DNA of 34,120 nt from an uncultured Devosia sp. Its GTDB lineage: Bacteria > Pseudomonadota > Alphaproteobacteria > Rhizobiales > Devosiaceae. The notes under the pieces are model-generated. The model was not told the DNA's origin, did no database searches, and was given only the letters and a program-made list of their open reading frames with translations. This document shows positions 16,113 through 24,482 of the stretch, piece after piece. The position numbers and the translations under genes are program-made. The stretch spans positions 1 through 34,120 of the forward strand of contig NZ_CAJXJS010000041.1 of NCBI RefSeq assembly GCF_913055165.1. Direction: 5' to 3'. Within the stretch, counting starts at the first letter, position 1, and each line of letters opens with the position of its first letter.

Positions 16113-17513
16113 ATGAGCATGCGCGTTGAATCGGACACCATGGGCCAGATCGAGGTGCCGAATGACAAATATTACGGCGCGCAGACCGCAAGAAGCCTCC
16201 AGAATTTCGATATCGGCGGGGAGAAGATGCCCACCGAGATCGTCACCGCCTTCGGTGTCCTGAAAAAAGCCGCGGCGCTGGCCAATCACAAGCTCGGGCT
16301 GATGGATGAAGCCACGCGCGACCTCGTTGTCGCTGCCGCCGATGAAGTAATTTCGGGCAAGCTCAGCGATCACTTCCCGCTGGTGGTCTGGCAGACCGGT
16401 TCAGGCACCCAGTCCAACATGAATGTCAACGAGGTGATCTCCAACCGCGCCATCGAAATGGCCGGCGGTACCATGGGCTCCAAGAAGCCCGTGCACCCCA
16501 ATGACCACGTCAATATGAGCCAGAGTTCCAACGACACCTATCCCACCGCCATGCATATTGCGGCGGTCGAGGCGGTCGAGGGCTATCTCTATGAGCGCGT
16601 CGAACTGTTGCGCAGCACGCTGGCTGCCAAGTCCGAAGAATTCATGGATGTGGTCAAGATCGGCCGCACGCATTTGCAGGATGCGACGCCCTTGACCCTG
16701 GGCCAGGAAATCTCGGGCTGGGTGGCGCAGATCGACTATGCCCTGGCCGCAATCAAGGCGACCATGCCGCAACTCAAGGAACTGGCGCTGGGCGGTACGG
16801 CCGTCGGCACGGGGCTCAATGCCCATCCGGATTACGCCGTGACTGTGGCGGCCGAGATCGCCAAACTGACCGGGCGCGATTTCGTCACTGGCCCCAACAA
16901 GTTCGCCCTCTTGGCCGGGCATGATGCCTTTGTCGGTTCGTCGGGTGCGCTGAAGCAACTCGCCGTGGCCTTCATGAAGATCGCCAATGACGTGCGCTGG
17001 CTGGCCTCCGGCCCGCGTTCGGGCCTCGGGGAAATCACCATTCCGGAAAATGAGCCGGGCTCGTCCATCATGCCGGGCAAGGTCAACCCCACCCAGTCCG
17101 AAGCCATGACCATGGTCGTGGCCCAGGTCATGGGCAATGACGCCGCCATCGGTTTCGCCGCCAGCCAGGGCAATTTCGAGCTCAATGTCTTCAAGCCCGT
17201 CATCGCCTACAATTTCCTGCAGTCGGTGCGCCTGCTGGCCGACGCCGCCAAGTCGTTCAACGACAATTGCGCCGTGGGCATCGAACCCGACCACAAGCGC
17301 ATCAAGCAGCTGGTCGACCAGTCGCTGATGCTGGTGACCGCGCTCAACCGCAGGATTGGCTACGACAACGCCGCCAAGATCGCCAAGACCGCCCACAAGA
17401 ACGGCACGACCCTCAAGGAAGAGGCCATCAATCTGGGCCTGCTGACGGCGGAAGAATTCGACGCCGAAGTGAAGCCCGAACAGATGGTCGGGCCGCTCAA
17501 GCTGAAGAAGTAG
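16113..17513 (+). CDS. fumC: Class II fumarate hydratase
   Basis: 466 residues from ATG 16113, with TGAGGG about 5 bases upstream; E. coli FumC has 467. It interconverts fumarate and malate in the TCA cycle without an iron-sulfur cluster. Landmarks: [45 protein letters not shown], and the superfamily signature [13 protein letters not shown]. All are in frame. It belongs to the same aspartase/fumarase superfamily as argH near the right end of the window. It has its own terminator just downstream, so it is a single-gene unit. Confidence 0.97.
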   Translation: MSMRVESDTMGQIEVPNDKYYGAQTARSLQNFDIGGEKMPTEIVTAFGVLKKAAALANHKLGLMDEATRDLVVAAADEVISGKLSDHFPLVVWQTGSGTQSNMNVNEVISNRAIEMAGGTMGSKKPVHPNDHVNMSQSSNDTYPTAMHIAAVEAVEGYLYERVELLRSTLAAKSEEFMDVVKIGRTHLQDATPLTLGQEISGWVAQIDYALAAIKATMPQLKELALGGTAVGTGLNAHPDYAVTVAAEIAKLTGRDFVTGPNKFALLAGHDAFVGSSGALKQLAVAFMKIANDVRWLASGPRSGLGEITIPENEPGSSIMPGKVNPTQSEAMTMVVAQVMGNDAAIGFAASQGNFELNVFKPVIAYNFLQSVRLLADAAKSFNDNCAVGIEPDHKRIKQLVDQSLMLVTALNRRIGYDNAAKIAKTAHKNGTTLKEEAINLGLLTAEEFDAEVKPEQMVGPLKLKK

Positions 17514-17519
17514 ATCAAG

Positions 17520-17547
17520 AAGGCCCGCACCTCGGTGCGGGCCTTTT
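17520..17547 (+). terminator. Intrinsic terminator after fumC
   Basis: AAGGCCCGCAC at 17520-17530 pairs with GTGCGGGCCTT at 17535-17545 around a CTCG loop and runs into TTTT. It lies between the convergent fumC and VOC genes. Confidence 0.88.
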
Positions 17548-17549
17548 GC

Positions 17550-18032
17550 TTATTCGCCCCTGATCGCCGCCTCGATTTTCGCCACGTCGATCTTTCTCAT
17601 CTCCATCATGGCCTCAAAGGCCCGTTTGCCAGCCTCGCCGCCGGCCTGCATGGCCTCGGACAGCACCCGCGGGGTGATCTGCCAGGAGATGCCCCACTTG
17701 TCCTTGCACCAGCCGCACATGCTTTCCTCGCCGCCATTGCCGACAATGGCGTTCCAGTAGCGGTCGGTTTCTGCCTGGTCCGCGGTGGCCACCTGCATGG
17801 AAAAGGCTTCGGTGTGCTTGAAGTGCGGGCCGCCATTGAGCCCGATGCAGGGAATGCCCATGACGGTGAAGTCCACGGTCAGCACGGCGCCCGCCTTGGT
17901 GGAGGGATTGTCGCTGGGCGCGCGATGCACACCGATCACCCGGGTGTCAGGGAAGGTCGCGGCATAGAAATTGGCGGCCTCTTCGGCTTCACTATCGTAC
18001 CAGATGCAGATCGTGTTCTTGGCATTGGGCAT
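17550..18032 (-). CDS. VOC-family protein (PhnB/3-demethylubiquinone methyltransferase-like fold)
   Basis: 160 residues with an excellent GAGAGGAGG ribosome site. It opens NTICIWYDSEAEEAANFYAATFP, typical of the PF06983 branch of the vicinal oxygen chelate superfamily, and continues with GIPCIGLNGGPHFKHTEAFS and CGWCKDKWGISWQI (seen as GLNGGPHFKHTEA and KWGISWQI). Proteins of this type are often named PhnB or 3-dmu-9_3-mt, but no enzyme activity is established for most. The C-terminal extension FEAMMEMRKIDVAKIEAA is common in this subgroup. It is convergent with fumC across a terminator. Confidence 0.85.
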   Translation of the reverse strand: MPNAKNTICIWYDSEAEEAANFYAATFPDTRVIGVHRAPSDNPSTKAGAVLTVDFTVMGIPCIGLNGGPHFKHTEAFSMQVATADQAETDRYWNAIVGNGGEESMCGWCKDKWGISWQITPRVLSEAMQAGGEAGKRAFEAMMEMRKIDVAKIEAAIRGE

Positions 18033-18215
18033 GGGTTCCTCCTCTCGGGCCGGAACGGCCCCGAATTGTCTGCCGCCTGTGCGCGGCCGTCATTGCTGCG
18101 ACGGTTCAGCATCCGGGATTTAAACAGCCATCGCATCATTGTTTTCGCGGATCGACTGCTTCCGCCCGCAAAAAACCTCTGGCATGGTGGCCGGCATTGA
18201 TCCGGAGGCCTGATA

Positions 18216-18668
18216 ATGACCGAGACCGTCATGATGCCCACCCCGCATGCGCCGCGCCCGCGCAGCAATGGTTTCATCATCCCGCTGCTGGTGGTGCCCT
18301 TCGTGCTCTACAATCTGGTGGTCTTCCTGTTCTTCGGCGGCAATCCGGTCAATTGGGGCGCGGGGCTATTTTCCATCCCCATGCCTTCGGGCATGCCCTG
18401 GGCCATCACTGCGGGCGATTTCCTGCTTGTGGTGGGCATCTTGCTCCTGTTTTTCGAGGTGCTCAAATCCACCAATACGGCGCGTTCCTCCATCATCGAG
18501 CATATGCTCTCCATGGTGGTTTTCGTTGTCTATCTGGTGGAGTTCCTGCTGGTGGGCGCGGCCTCCAGCTCAGTCTTCTTCCTGCTCATGGTCATGAGCC
18601 TGATCGACGTGGTGGCCGGTTTCACCGTCTCGATCACCTCGGCCAGCCGCGATGTCTCGATGAACTGA
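18216..18668 (+). CDS. Conserved four-helix membrane protein of unknown function
   Basis: 150 residues; GGAGG lies about 9 bases upstream of the ATG. After a Pro-rich cytoplasmic start, four hydrophobic segments are visible at about 18-40, 63-83, 93-115 and 118-140, with a loop GGNPVNWGAGLFSIPMPSG between the first two. No catalytic or binding motif is recognised. The pattern looks like a conserved inner-membrane protein of this bacterial order, but I know of no assigned role. It converges with the next gene, with only 5 bases between their stops. Confidence 0.72.
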   Translation: MTETVMMPTPHAPRPRSNGFIIPLLVVPFVLYNLVVFLFFGGNPVNWGAGLFSIPMPSGMPWAITAGDFLLVVGILLLFFEVLKSTNTARSSIIEHMLSMVVFVVYLVEFLLVGAASSSVFFLLMVMSLIDVVAGFTVSITSASRDVSMN

Positions 18669-18673
18669 GAGCC

Positions 18674-18946
18674 TCAGGCGAGAACGGTCTTGCGATAGCC
18701 TTGCGGCATGCGCCGCTGGGTGAGGCGGGCCGTCTGCCCATAGGCCCCCACGGCGCCTTCCGGCGTGCCGATGCGACGGGTTCTTTGGGCCGGCATATGC
18801 GCACGGGCCGCAATGAGCTGGCTGACAAAGGCGGCAGTAGGGGTGCTGCGCGCCAGCGAGGGACGCGGGCCGGACGGGGCCTGCGCCACCGGCAGGCCGG
18901 AGGAGACTGTGTCGCTCTGTGTCAGTTCGGCCATCGACTGTACCAT
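18674..18946 (-). CDS. Small conserved protein of unknown function
   Basis: 90 residues from ATG 18946 (AGGACGG upstream); a second Met at 18934 is possible but has no ribosome site. The conserved-looking core is AAFVSQLIAARAHMPAQR (about 38-55) followed by EGAVGAYGQTAR and RRMPQGYRKTV at the end. From memory, similar short proteins are common in rhizobia and relatives and remain uncharacterised; this is recollection, not a search. It is basic and without membrane segments. The region upstream holds the near-palindrome TAACAG-T-CTGTTA at 19024-19036, which could bear on its control. Confidence 0.6.
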   Translation of the reverse strand: MVQSMAELTQSDTVSSGLPVAQAPSGPRPSLARSTPTAAFVSQLIAARAHMPAQRTRRIGTPEGAVGAYGQTARLTQRRMPQGYRKTVLA

Positions 18947-19082
18947 TTCGGGCCGTCCTGTGCCGGAATGGCACAGAACTCACGGCGCTCTACTCCTTAA
19001 GCAGCAAGCGCCATGCCAGATGGTAACAGTCTGTTAACGAATTTCGATCCGCAAACGTGATCGGTTCACAGGCAATTGCACG

Positions 19083-19110
19083 AAAAAGGCCGCTCGTGCT
19101 GAGCGGCCTT
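19083..19110 (-). terminator. Intrinsic terminator after the glyoxalase II gene
   Basis: AAGGCCGCTC at 19086-19095 pairs perfectly with GAGCGGCCTT at 19101-19110 around GTGCT. On the minus strand the hairpin runs into TTTTT (AAAAA at 19083-19087 on the plus strand), 27 bases after the gene's stop. Confidence 0.85.
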
Positions 19111-19136
19111 GCTGGTGGTTTGACAAGGGTCAGGCG

Positions 19137-19904
19137 TCAGAAATTGTCCTTGCCCTTGCGGATGGCAGCAAAGACATCGGCCGGGTCTGCGCCTTCAAGG
19201 CCATAATGCCTCGCCAGTTCCGGGGCATCGGCGCGCAGGAAGGGATTGGCCTTTTTGTCCGCGCCCAGATTGAACGGAATGGTCGGCCGACCGGCGGCGC
19301 GCAAGCTGTCCACCTCGGCCGCGCGGGCCTTGAGCGCCGCATTGTCCGGGTCGATGGAGAGGGCGAACCTAGCGTTGGACTGCGTATATTCGTGCCCGCA
19401 ATAGACCAGTGTCTCGTCGGGAAGGTCGCGCAGGCGTTTCAGCCCCGCCCACATGGGGCCCGGCGTGCCCTCGAACATGCGCCCCACGCCCAGGGAGAAC
19501 AGCGCATCGGCCGAGAACAGATGCCCGCCGGCACGATCGTAAAACACCACATGCCCTAACGTGTGGCCGGGGGTCGCCATCACCTCGAAGCTGGTTTCGC
19601 CCAGGGTGATGACATCACCGTCGCCCACCAGTTCATCCAGCCCTTCGATCTTGTCGGCCTCTTCGCGAGGGCCAACGACACGGGCACCGAAGGCGGCCTT
19701 GAGTTCGGGGATGGCTTCGACATGGTCGACATGGTGGTGGGTGATGAAGATATCGGTCAGCGTCCAGCCACGCTGAACCAGCGCCTCGCGAATGGCGGCG
19801 GCCTCAGGGGCATCAATGGCAGCTGTGCGTCCTGTGGCCTCATCATGCACCAGATAGCCGAAATTGTCGCTGCGGGCGGAAAACACATCCACGATCAGGC
19901 CCAT
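19137..19904 (-). CDS. gloB: Hydroxyacylglutathione hydrolase (glyoxalase II)
   Basis: 255 residues, family-typical; AAGGAG lies about 8 bases before the ATG. It hydrolyses S-D-lactoylglutathione to lactate and glutathione in methylglyoxal detoxification. The metallo-beta-lactamase motif THHHVDH at 55-61 supplies H56, H58, D60 and H61; further ligands lie in TPGHTLGH, FSADALFS and VYCGHEYT. The C-terminal half carries the HAGH substrate-binding domain with PTIPFNLGADKKANPFLR (quoted as KKANPFLR), which separates it from other family members. It is divergent from the following methyltransferase by 101 bases. Two ChaC-like glutathione-degrading genes occur elsewhere in the window. Confidence 0.92.
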   Translation of the reverse strand: MGLIVDVFSARSDNFGYLVHDEATGRTAAIDAPEAAAIREALVQRGWTLTDIFITHHHVDHVEAIPELKAAFGARVVGPREEADKIEGLDELVGDGDVITLGETSFEVMATPGHTLGHVVFYDRAGGHLFSADALFSLGVGRMFEGTPGPMWAGLKRLRDLPDETLVYCGHEYTQSNARFALSIDPDNAALKARAAEVDSLRAAGRPTIPFNLGADKKANPFLRADAPELARHYGLEGADPADVFAAIRKGKDNF

Positions 19905-20005
19905 CGGTCATCTCCTTTTCTCGATTTGCCTGCAAGCTAGGGAGCGCACCAGACAATGACAACCTCGGATTGGACAAGTTCACGGGCCTTTGGCACTGTC
20001 CGCTC

Positions 20006-20737
20006 ATGACCAGCGACGTCACCCGCCTTATTGGTTTTTACAAATCTCCTCTCGGGCGCCTGTCCCGCGCCCTTGTGCGCGAGCAGGTGATGGAATTGGC
20101 CGGCGATCTCAAGGGACGTCGCGTCCTCGGCCTGGGCTTTGCCACACCTTATCTGCGCTTCACACTGGAGCCTGCCGAGCGGGTACTGGCCTTCATGCCA
20201 GCGCGGCAGGGGGCTTCTGCCTGGCCACGCGAGGGACCGTCGCGCACCGTGCTGTGCGACCCCCTGGAAATGCCGCTCACCGATGCGGCCATTGATCTGA
20301 CCATTGCCATCCACGCGCTCGAGCATGTCGCCGATGCCGAGGAGCTGATGCGCGAGCTCTGGCGCGTCACCGCCCCCAATGGGCACTTGCTGCTGGTGGT
20401 GCCGCGCCGCAGGGGCATCTGGGCGCAGCGCGACAATACGCCGTTCGGCCAGGGCAATCCCTATTCGGGCGGGCAGCTCGACAAGCTGTTGCGCGACCAC
20501 AGCTTCGTGCCCGAGGCGTGGCGCGATGCCCTGTTCCTGCCGCCATTCCAGTCGCGGCTGGTGGTCAAGTATCCGCGCTTCTTCGAGCGGGCGGGACGCC
20601 TGCTTGGACCGGCCATGAGCGGGGTCATTTGTATCCGCGCCCGCAAGGAGGCCTTCCCGGCGGTGCCACGCCGCAAGCGCGCGGAGCGTTATGTCAGGAT
20701 GCCGGGCCTGAGCACGGCGACGGCCCGAAGCGGGTGA
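20006..20737 (+). CDS. SAM-dependent methyltransferase (Methyltransf_11 type)
   Basis: 243 residues from ATG 20006; an upstream ATG at 19970 would lengthen it by 12 residues without family support, and neither has a strong ribosome site. The opening TRLIGFYKSPLGRLSRALV is seen in rhizobial homologues next to gloB. The SAM-binding strand reads RRVLGLGFATPYLR, a loosened glycine motif, followed by the motif IV/post region LTIAIHALEHVADAEELMRELWRV, typical of Methyltransf_11 (seen as HALEHVADAEELMRE). The substrate is unknown. It is divergent from gloB, and that pairing suggests a conserved neighbourhood rather than a shared reaction. Confidence 0.8.
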   Translation: MTSDVTRLIGFYKSPLGRLSRALVREQVMELAGDLKGRRVLGLGFATPYLRFTLEPAERVLAFMPARQGASAWPREGPSRTVLCDPLEMPLTDAAIDLTIAIHALEHVADAEELMRELWRVTAPNGHLLLVVPRRRGIWAQRDNTPFGQGNPYSGGQLDKLLRDHSFVPEAWRDALFLPPFQSRLVVKYPRFFERAGRLLGPAMSGVICIRARKEAFPAVPRRKRAERYVRMPGLSTATARSG

Positions 20738-20896
20738 TGATTGCGGTGCCTGCAAGCCGCCTCGACCACGGCAAGGGGCGGTCCTGGATGAGCGATGCCC
20801 TGCAATTCCGCGAGCCCGCTGCGCCGGTCTCTGGCCCTCACCGCGCCCGCGCCACGATTTTTATCCCCGGTGCCAAAACCTCCCACATAATGCCCT

Positions 20897-21135
20897 CATT
20901 CCTCTCGCGATAGGGCGGCCTGCAGCGACCAGTGGCGGGAGGGAAAGCCGGGCATGGGGCAGTCGCGTGCCGTCATGGTCTGGGGGTCGGCGGGTGAGAG
21001 TTCGCGCCTGCTGTCGGTCTTTTGATCGGCAGCTGAAAGCGGGTGCCCTGGGGGTGCTCGTGCCGGACAGCTCGCCAAGTTATCCCCTATCGAGAAATCC
21101 CGGCGTTCCCGAGGCGGCTTTCGTCTCAGTTTTTT
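20897..21135 (+). ncRNA. Candidate structured small RNA
   Basis: Seen: a CATAAT -10-like element at 20885-20890; TCTCG (20903-20907) and ATAGGG (20910-20915) able to pair with CCCTAT (21085-21090) and CGAGA (21091-21095), closing about 190 bases; an apical hairpin GCTGTCGGTC (21010-21019) with GATCGGCAGC (21024-21033) around TTTT; and a terminator GAGGCG/CGTCTC (21111-21127) followed by six T residues at 21130-21135. The layout (closing stem, open middle, apical stem) and length resemble 6S RNA, but I recognise no conserved 6S sequence. It could also be just the 3' untranslated region and terminator of the methyltransferase. The 5' end is a guess. Confidence 0.4.
21105..21135 (+). terminator. 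Intrinsic terminator in the 20738-21300 gap
   Basis: GAGGCG at 21111-21116 pairs with CGTCTC at 21122-21127 (one wobble) around GCTTT, then AG and TTTTTT at 21130-21135. It ends either a small RNA or the methyltransferase transcript. Confidence 0.65.
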
Positions 21136-21300
21136 AGTTTCAGGGACGATCGCCGTCTCGGGACTCCGCTCTTATTTTCATAACCGCGAGGTCAACAGGC
21201 CGGGCGGCGATCCGGCTTGGCGCGCGCAGAGAGGCTTTGCCTTTGATGTCAGGTTTCACTATGGTCCGCCCGGCTTTTCCCGCCAGCTAGAAACCTTGTG

Positions 21301-22395
21301 ATGTCCGATACAAAGCGTCCCACGCCGCAACCCGGCATTCTCGATATCGCGCCCTATCTGCCGGGCAAGTCCGGCAAGCCGGGCAGCCAGGCGATCAAGC
21401 TCTCGGCCAATGAATCCCCGCTTGGTGCGAGCCCCAAGGCGGTGGCCGCCTTTGCCGCAGCGGCGGATCGGCTCGAAATCTATCCCGAGGGCTCTTCGCG
21501 CCTGCTGCGCGAAGCGTTGGGCGACGTCCACGGCGTCGATCCAGCCAGCATCGTTTGTGGCAATGGTTCGGATGACTTGCTGCATCTGCTCGCCCAGACC
21601 TATCTGGGCGAAGGCGACGAGGCGGTGATGAACCGGTTCGGCTTTTCGGTCTATCCGATCATCACCAAAGCAGCCGGCGCCAACATAGTCCTGGTGGATG
21701 AAACCGACTACACCGCCGATGTCGACAAGCTATTGGCTGCCGTCACCGCGCAAACCAAGGTCGTCTGGCTGGCCAACCCGAACAATCCGACCGGTACCTA
21801 TCTGTCGGACGCCGAGGTACGGAGACTGCATGCCGGTCTCCGGTCCGACGTCCTTCTGGTCATCGACAATGCCTATGCCGAGTATGTGACCGCCCCGGAT
21901 TTCTCCGTCGGGCTGGATCTGGTGCGCGAGGCCGACAATGTCGTCATGGTGCGCACCTTCTCCAAGATGGGGCTGGCCGCAGCCCGGATCGGCTGGATGG
22001 TCGGGCCCGATCACATCGTGGATGCCATCAACCGCATCCGCGGGCCGTTCAATGTCAATCTCCCGGCCCAAATGGCCGGGGCCGCCGCGGCGCGCGATCT
22101 GGACTTCAACGAAAAGCTCAAGGCGCACAATGCCAAGTGGCGTAACTGGCTGACGGCCGAGCTGCAAGGCAACCGCATGCGCGTCGTGCCCAGCCAGGCC
22201 AATTTTGTCATGGTCTTGTTCGACAGCGCCGAAACGGCGTCCCGGGCCTTCGAGACTCTGGCCGAGGCCGGCTACATCGTACGCGAAATCGGGGCCTCCT
22301 ACGGTATTCCACAGGCCCTGCGCATTTCCATCGGCTCAGAGGCCGCCATGCTTGGCGTCGCCGAGGTGCTCAAATCCATGGACGAGACCCCATGA
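21301..22395 (+). CDS. hisC: Histidinol-phosphate/aromatic aminotransferase
   Basis: 364 residues from ATG 21301 (a GTG sits directly before it); no strong ribosome site is seen. It is a fold-type I PLP enzyme: KLSANESPLGASPKAV at the start, NPNNPTGTYL, DNAYAEYV, and the PLP lysine at 222 in RTFSKMGLAAARIGW, followed by RGPFNVN. HisC converts imidazole-acetol phosphate to histidinol phosphate. In this bacterial order a HisC copy paired with the tyrA-type dehydrogenase is common and may also transaminate prephenate or phenylpyruvate, so the role may be in tyrosine and phenylalanine synthesis as well. It overlaps the next gene by ATGA, which implies coupled translation. Confidence 0.92.
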   Translation: MSDTKRPTPQPGILDIAPYLPGKSGKPGSQAIKLSANESPLGASPKAVAAFAAAADRLEIYPEGSSRLLREALGDVHGVDPASIVCGNGSDDLLHLLAQTYLGEGDEAVMNRFGFSVYPIITKAAGANIVLVDETDYTADVDKLLAAVTAQTKVVWLANPNNPTGTYLSDAEVRRLHAGLRSDVLLVIDNAYAEYVTAPDFSVGLDLVREADNVVMVRTFSKMGLAAARIGWMVGPDHIVDAINRIRGPFNVNLPAQMAGAAAARDLDFNEKLKAHNAKWRNWLTAELQGNRMRVVPSQANFVMVLFDSAETASRAFETLAEAGYIVREIGASYGIPQALRISIGSEAAMLGVAEVLKSMDETP

Positions 22396-23363
22396 GCGTG
22401 CATTTCAAGAAGCTGGCCCTTATCGGGATCGGTCTGATCGGCTCTTCCATCGCGCTGGCAGCGCGGCGGCAGGGACTGGTCGAGGTCATTTCCATCGCCA
22501 CCCGCCGGCAGGAAACGCTGGACGAGGCGCGCGAGCTGGGTCTGGGCGACATCTACACCCTTGATGCCGCCGAGGCGGTGCGCGGGGCGGATCTTGTCAT
22601 CCTTTGCGCGCCGGTCGGCGCCTATGGTGCCCTGGCGGCGGCAATCGGACCGCATCTGGAAAAGGGCGCTATCCTGTCCGATGTGGGCTCGGTCAAGGAA
22701 CATGTCGTCCGGCAGGTGGGACAGCATGTGCCGCCGGGCGTCAGCTTCATTCCCGGCCACCCCATTGCCGGTACCGAGCATTCCGGGCCTTCGGCCGGCT
22801 TTGCCGAACTTTTTGCCGGCCGCTGGTGCGTCCTGACGCCCACCGAGGGCGTGGCCCAGGCCGATACCGACCGGCTGGTCGCCTTCTGGCGGGCCATGGG
22901 TTCGATGGTGGAATGCATGGATGCGGCCCACCACGACATGGTGCTGGCGATCACCAGCCATATCCCGCATCTGATTGCCTACAATATCGTGGGCACGGCC
23001 GATGAACTGGAAACCGTCACCAAATCGGAAGTGATCAAGTTCTCGGCCGGCGGTTTCCGCGACTTTACCCGCATCGCCGCCTCCGACCCGGTGATGTGGC
23101 GCGACGTCTTCCTGACCAACCGGGATGCGGTACTCGAAATGCTGGGCCGGTTCCTCGAAGATCTGTCCGTGCTGCAGCGGGCGGTTCGCATGGGCGATGG
23201 ACCGGCGCTCGAAGCGCTGTTTACCCGCACCCGGGCCATCCGCCGCTCGATCATCGATGCGGGTCAGGATTCCGCGGCGCCCGATTTCGGCCGCCCGCAT
23301 GAGCAACCGCCGATACCCGAACCGGCGCCGGTGCGCGACCACGGCGGCGGGGACGACGCCTAG
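22392..23363 (+). CDS. tyrA: Prephenate/arogenate dehydrogenase
   Basis: 323 residues. The N-terminal nucleotide-binding motif GIGLIGSS is at 12-19, followed by the family segments SDVGSVKEHV, FIPGHPIAGTEHSGPSAG and ITSHIPHLIAYNIVG, and by SAGGFRDFTRIAASDPVMW (seen as GGFRDFTRIAASDP). It oxidatively decarboxylates prephenate or arogenate toward tyrosine. The preference for substrate and for NAD or NADP is not readable here; relatives in this order are often called tyrC or cyclohexadienyl dehydrogenase. The C-terminus ends in a Pro-rich, acidic tail. The start overlaps hisC (ATGA), and the stop shares CTAG with the convergent DUF2125 gene. Confidence 0.92.
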   Translation: MSVHFKKLALIGIGLIGSSIALAARRQGLVEVISIATRRQETLDEARELGLGDIYTLDAAEAVRGADLVILCAPVGAYGALAAAIGPHLEKGAILSDVGSVKEHVVRQVGQHVPPGVSFIPGHPIAGTEHSGPSAGFAELFAGRWCVLTPTEGVAQADTDRLVAFWRAMGSMVECMDAAHHDMVLAITSHIPHLIAYNIVGTADELETVTKSEVIKFSAGGFRDFTRIAASDPVMWRDVFLTNRDAVLEMLGRFLEDLSVLQRAVRMGDGPALEALFTRTRAIRRSIIDAGQDSAAPDFGRPHEQPPIPEPAPVRDHGGGDDA

Positions 23364-24331
23364 AACAATGGCGCCAGCGCCGCGATGGGCACCAGGCCTG
23401 ACGACAGGCCGCCGCCGGCAAAATTGAGCTGGTTACTGTGCCGCCCGTCTTCGCTTGGCACGCCCAGCACCAGGGTGCGCCAGGGTTCCTCGAGATAAGG
23501 CCCGATGCGTTCGGCAACGCCCAGGGAATCGATACTGATCGAGCCAGTGGGAAAACCCTCTGAATCGAGCGCAAGCTCGCCGGAAGCGTTGAGATCGGCA
23601 CTGCCATCATTGGCGCGGATGGCCACAATGCGCAACTTACCCCCGGCCTGCTGCCAGTCGGGTAGAATGGGCGCTGCACCCCAATTGCGGATATCATCTG
23701 GCAGGGCGGTTGCTTCCAGCTCGATTTCGGCATTGGCGCCGGTTAGGTCGATGCCGGGGGCGGAGAGCGCTTCGGCGCGCAGATAACCGGCCAGGGCGGC
23801 GCGCCCGGCTTCGGCATCGTGCTGCTCGGGCATGTCGAGCAGATGCGCCTCGATATGATCGGCCGAGGCGATCAGCGTGTCGCCGAAGAGCGTGTCCGTC
23901 CAGGCGATGTCGTCGGCGACGATCGATAGCCTGGCGATGCGCCAGTCCTCGATCCGGAGGCTGGCCTCGGTCTCGGTCCAGTTGAGCTGGTGGCGCATGC
24001 CGGTGAAAGCGTCCGAAAGCATCACCGGTCCGGTCACGGCACCGAGCAAATGGTTGGGCCGATAGACCATGGCGCTGGCGCGCATATAGGGAATTTCGAC
24101 CAGCAGATCGCCCGACACGAGCGATGCCGTGCTGCATTCGACATCGAAACGGAAGGGGAAACCGCCGATTGCCAGCTCGCCACAAACAAGCTGTGGCGCC
24201 GTCTCGCCATCGGCCAGCGCCTGCAGCTCGATCTGCTGGCGCAGTTGACCCGCGATGAAGAACCAGGCGCCAGTCCAGCCCAGCACGACGAGCAGTATAA
24301 GTCCGCCCAGGATGATGATTCGCTTTTTCAT
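23360..24331 (-). CDS. DUF2125 membrane-anchored envelope protein
   Basis: 323 residues from ATG 24331, with AAGGGG close upstream; a longer frame adds 22 unlikely residues. A short basic start (MKKR) and one helix (about 5-27) form a signal anchor, followed by a large periplasmic beta-rich domain with CGELAIGGFPFRFDVEC (Cys pair at about 50 and 64). DUF2125 proteins are alphaproteobacterial and of unknown function; their tail-like YhdP/AsmA-type repeats hint at an envelope role, which is inference. It is convergent with tyrA and shares the palindromic CTAG for both stop codons. It is divergent from the ChaC-like gene to the right. Confidence 0.88.
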   Translation of the reverse strand: MKKRIIILGGLILLVVLGWTGAWFFIAGQLRQQIELQALADGETAPQLVCGELAIGGFPFRFDVECSTASLVSGDLLVEIPYMRASAMVYRPNHLLGAVTGPVMLSDAFTGMRHQLNWTETEASLRIEDWRIARLSIVADDIAWTDTLFGDTLIASADHIEAHLLDMPEQHDAEAGRAALAGYLRAEALSAPGIDLTGANAEIELEATALPDDIRNWGAAPILPDWQQAGGKLRIVAIRANDGSADLNASGELALDSEGFPTGSISIDSLGVAERIGPYLEEPWRTLVLGVPSEDGRHSNQLNFAGGGLSSGLVPIAALAPLF

Positions 24332-24482
24332 GGCCCCTTCATATCCTTGCTGCCCGATTGTCAGAAGCGGGTTTGCATCGTCCTCGCCAGACGCCACATA
24401 TCCCCGCGTGGTTCGGCGGGCTTAGGATGTCCTTGCCCGGCGCGTTCGGGGTCGCTAGCCTAATGGGGAAAGTGGTTGCGCT

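Larger units (their letters stand above)
20738..21300. other. 563-base stretch without a protein gene
   Basis: No frame here looks like protein; the short frames on both strands are rich in Arg, Pro and Ala and lack ribosome sites. The middle part (about 20885-21135) holds promoter-like, paired and terminator-like elements, described separately as a candidate small RNA. The first 147 bases show nothing recognisable. The last 165 bases lead into hisC; they contain a second CGTCTC copy that could pair with the terminator arm, and a weak TTGCCT/CTATGG pair near 21236-21263. Confidence 0.6.

Noticed and set aside
19024..19036. TAACAG-T-CTGTTA as a CtrA site
   Set aside because: The TTAA-N7-TTAAC spacing is not met; it is only a short palindrome.
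20689..21078. Short open frames on the minus strand in the hisC upstream gap
   Set aside because: They lack ribosome sites and consist of Arg-, Pro- and Ala-rich sequence; the RNA interpretation fits the region better.
20897..21135. RNase P RNA, tmRNA or SRP RNA
   Set aside because: The diagnostic segments of these RNAs (for example GAGGAAAGTCCGGGC of RNase P or the SRP GGAAGG tetraloop region) are not present; only a loose resemblance at GGGAAAGCCGGGC was seen.
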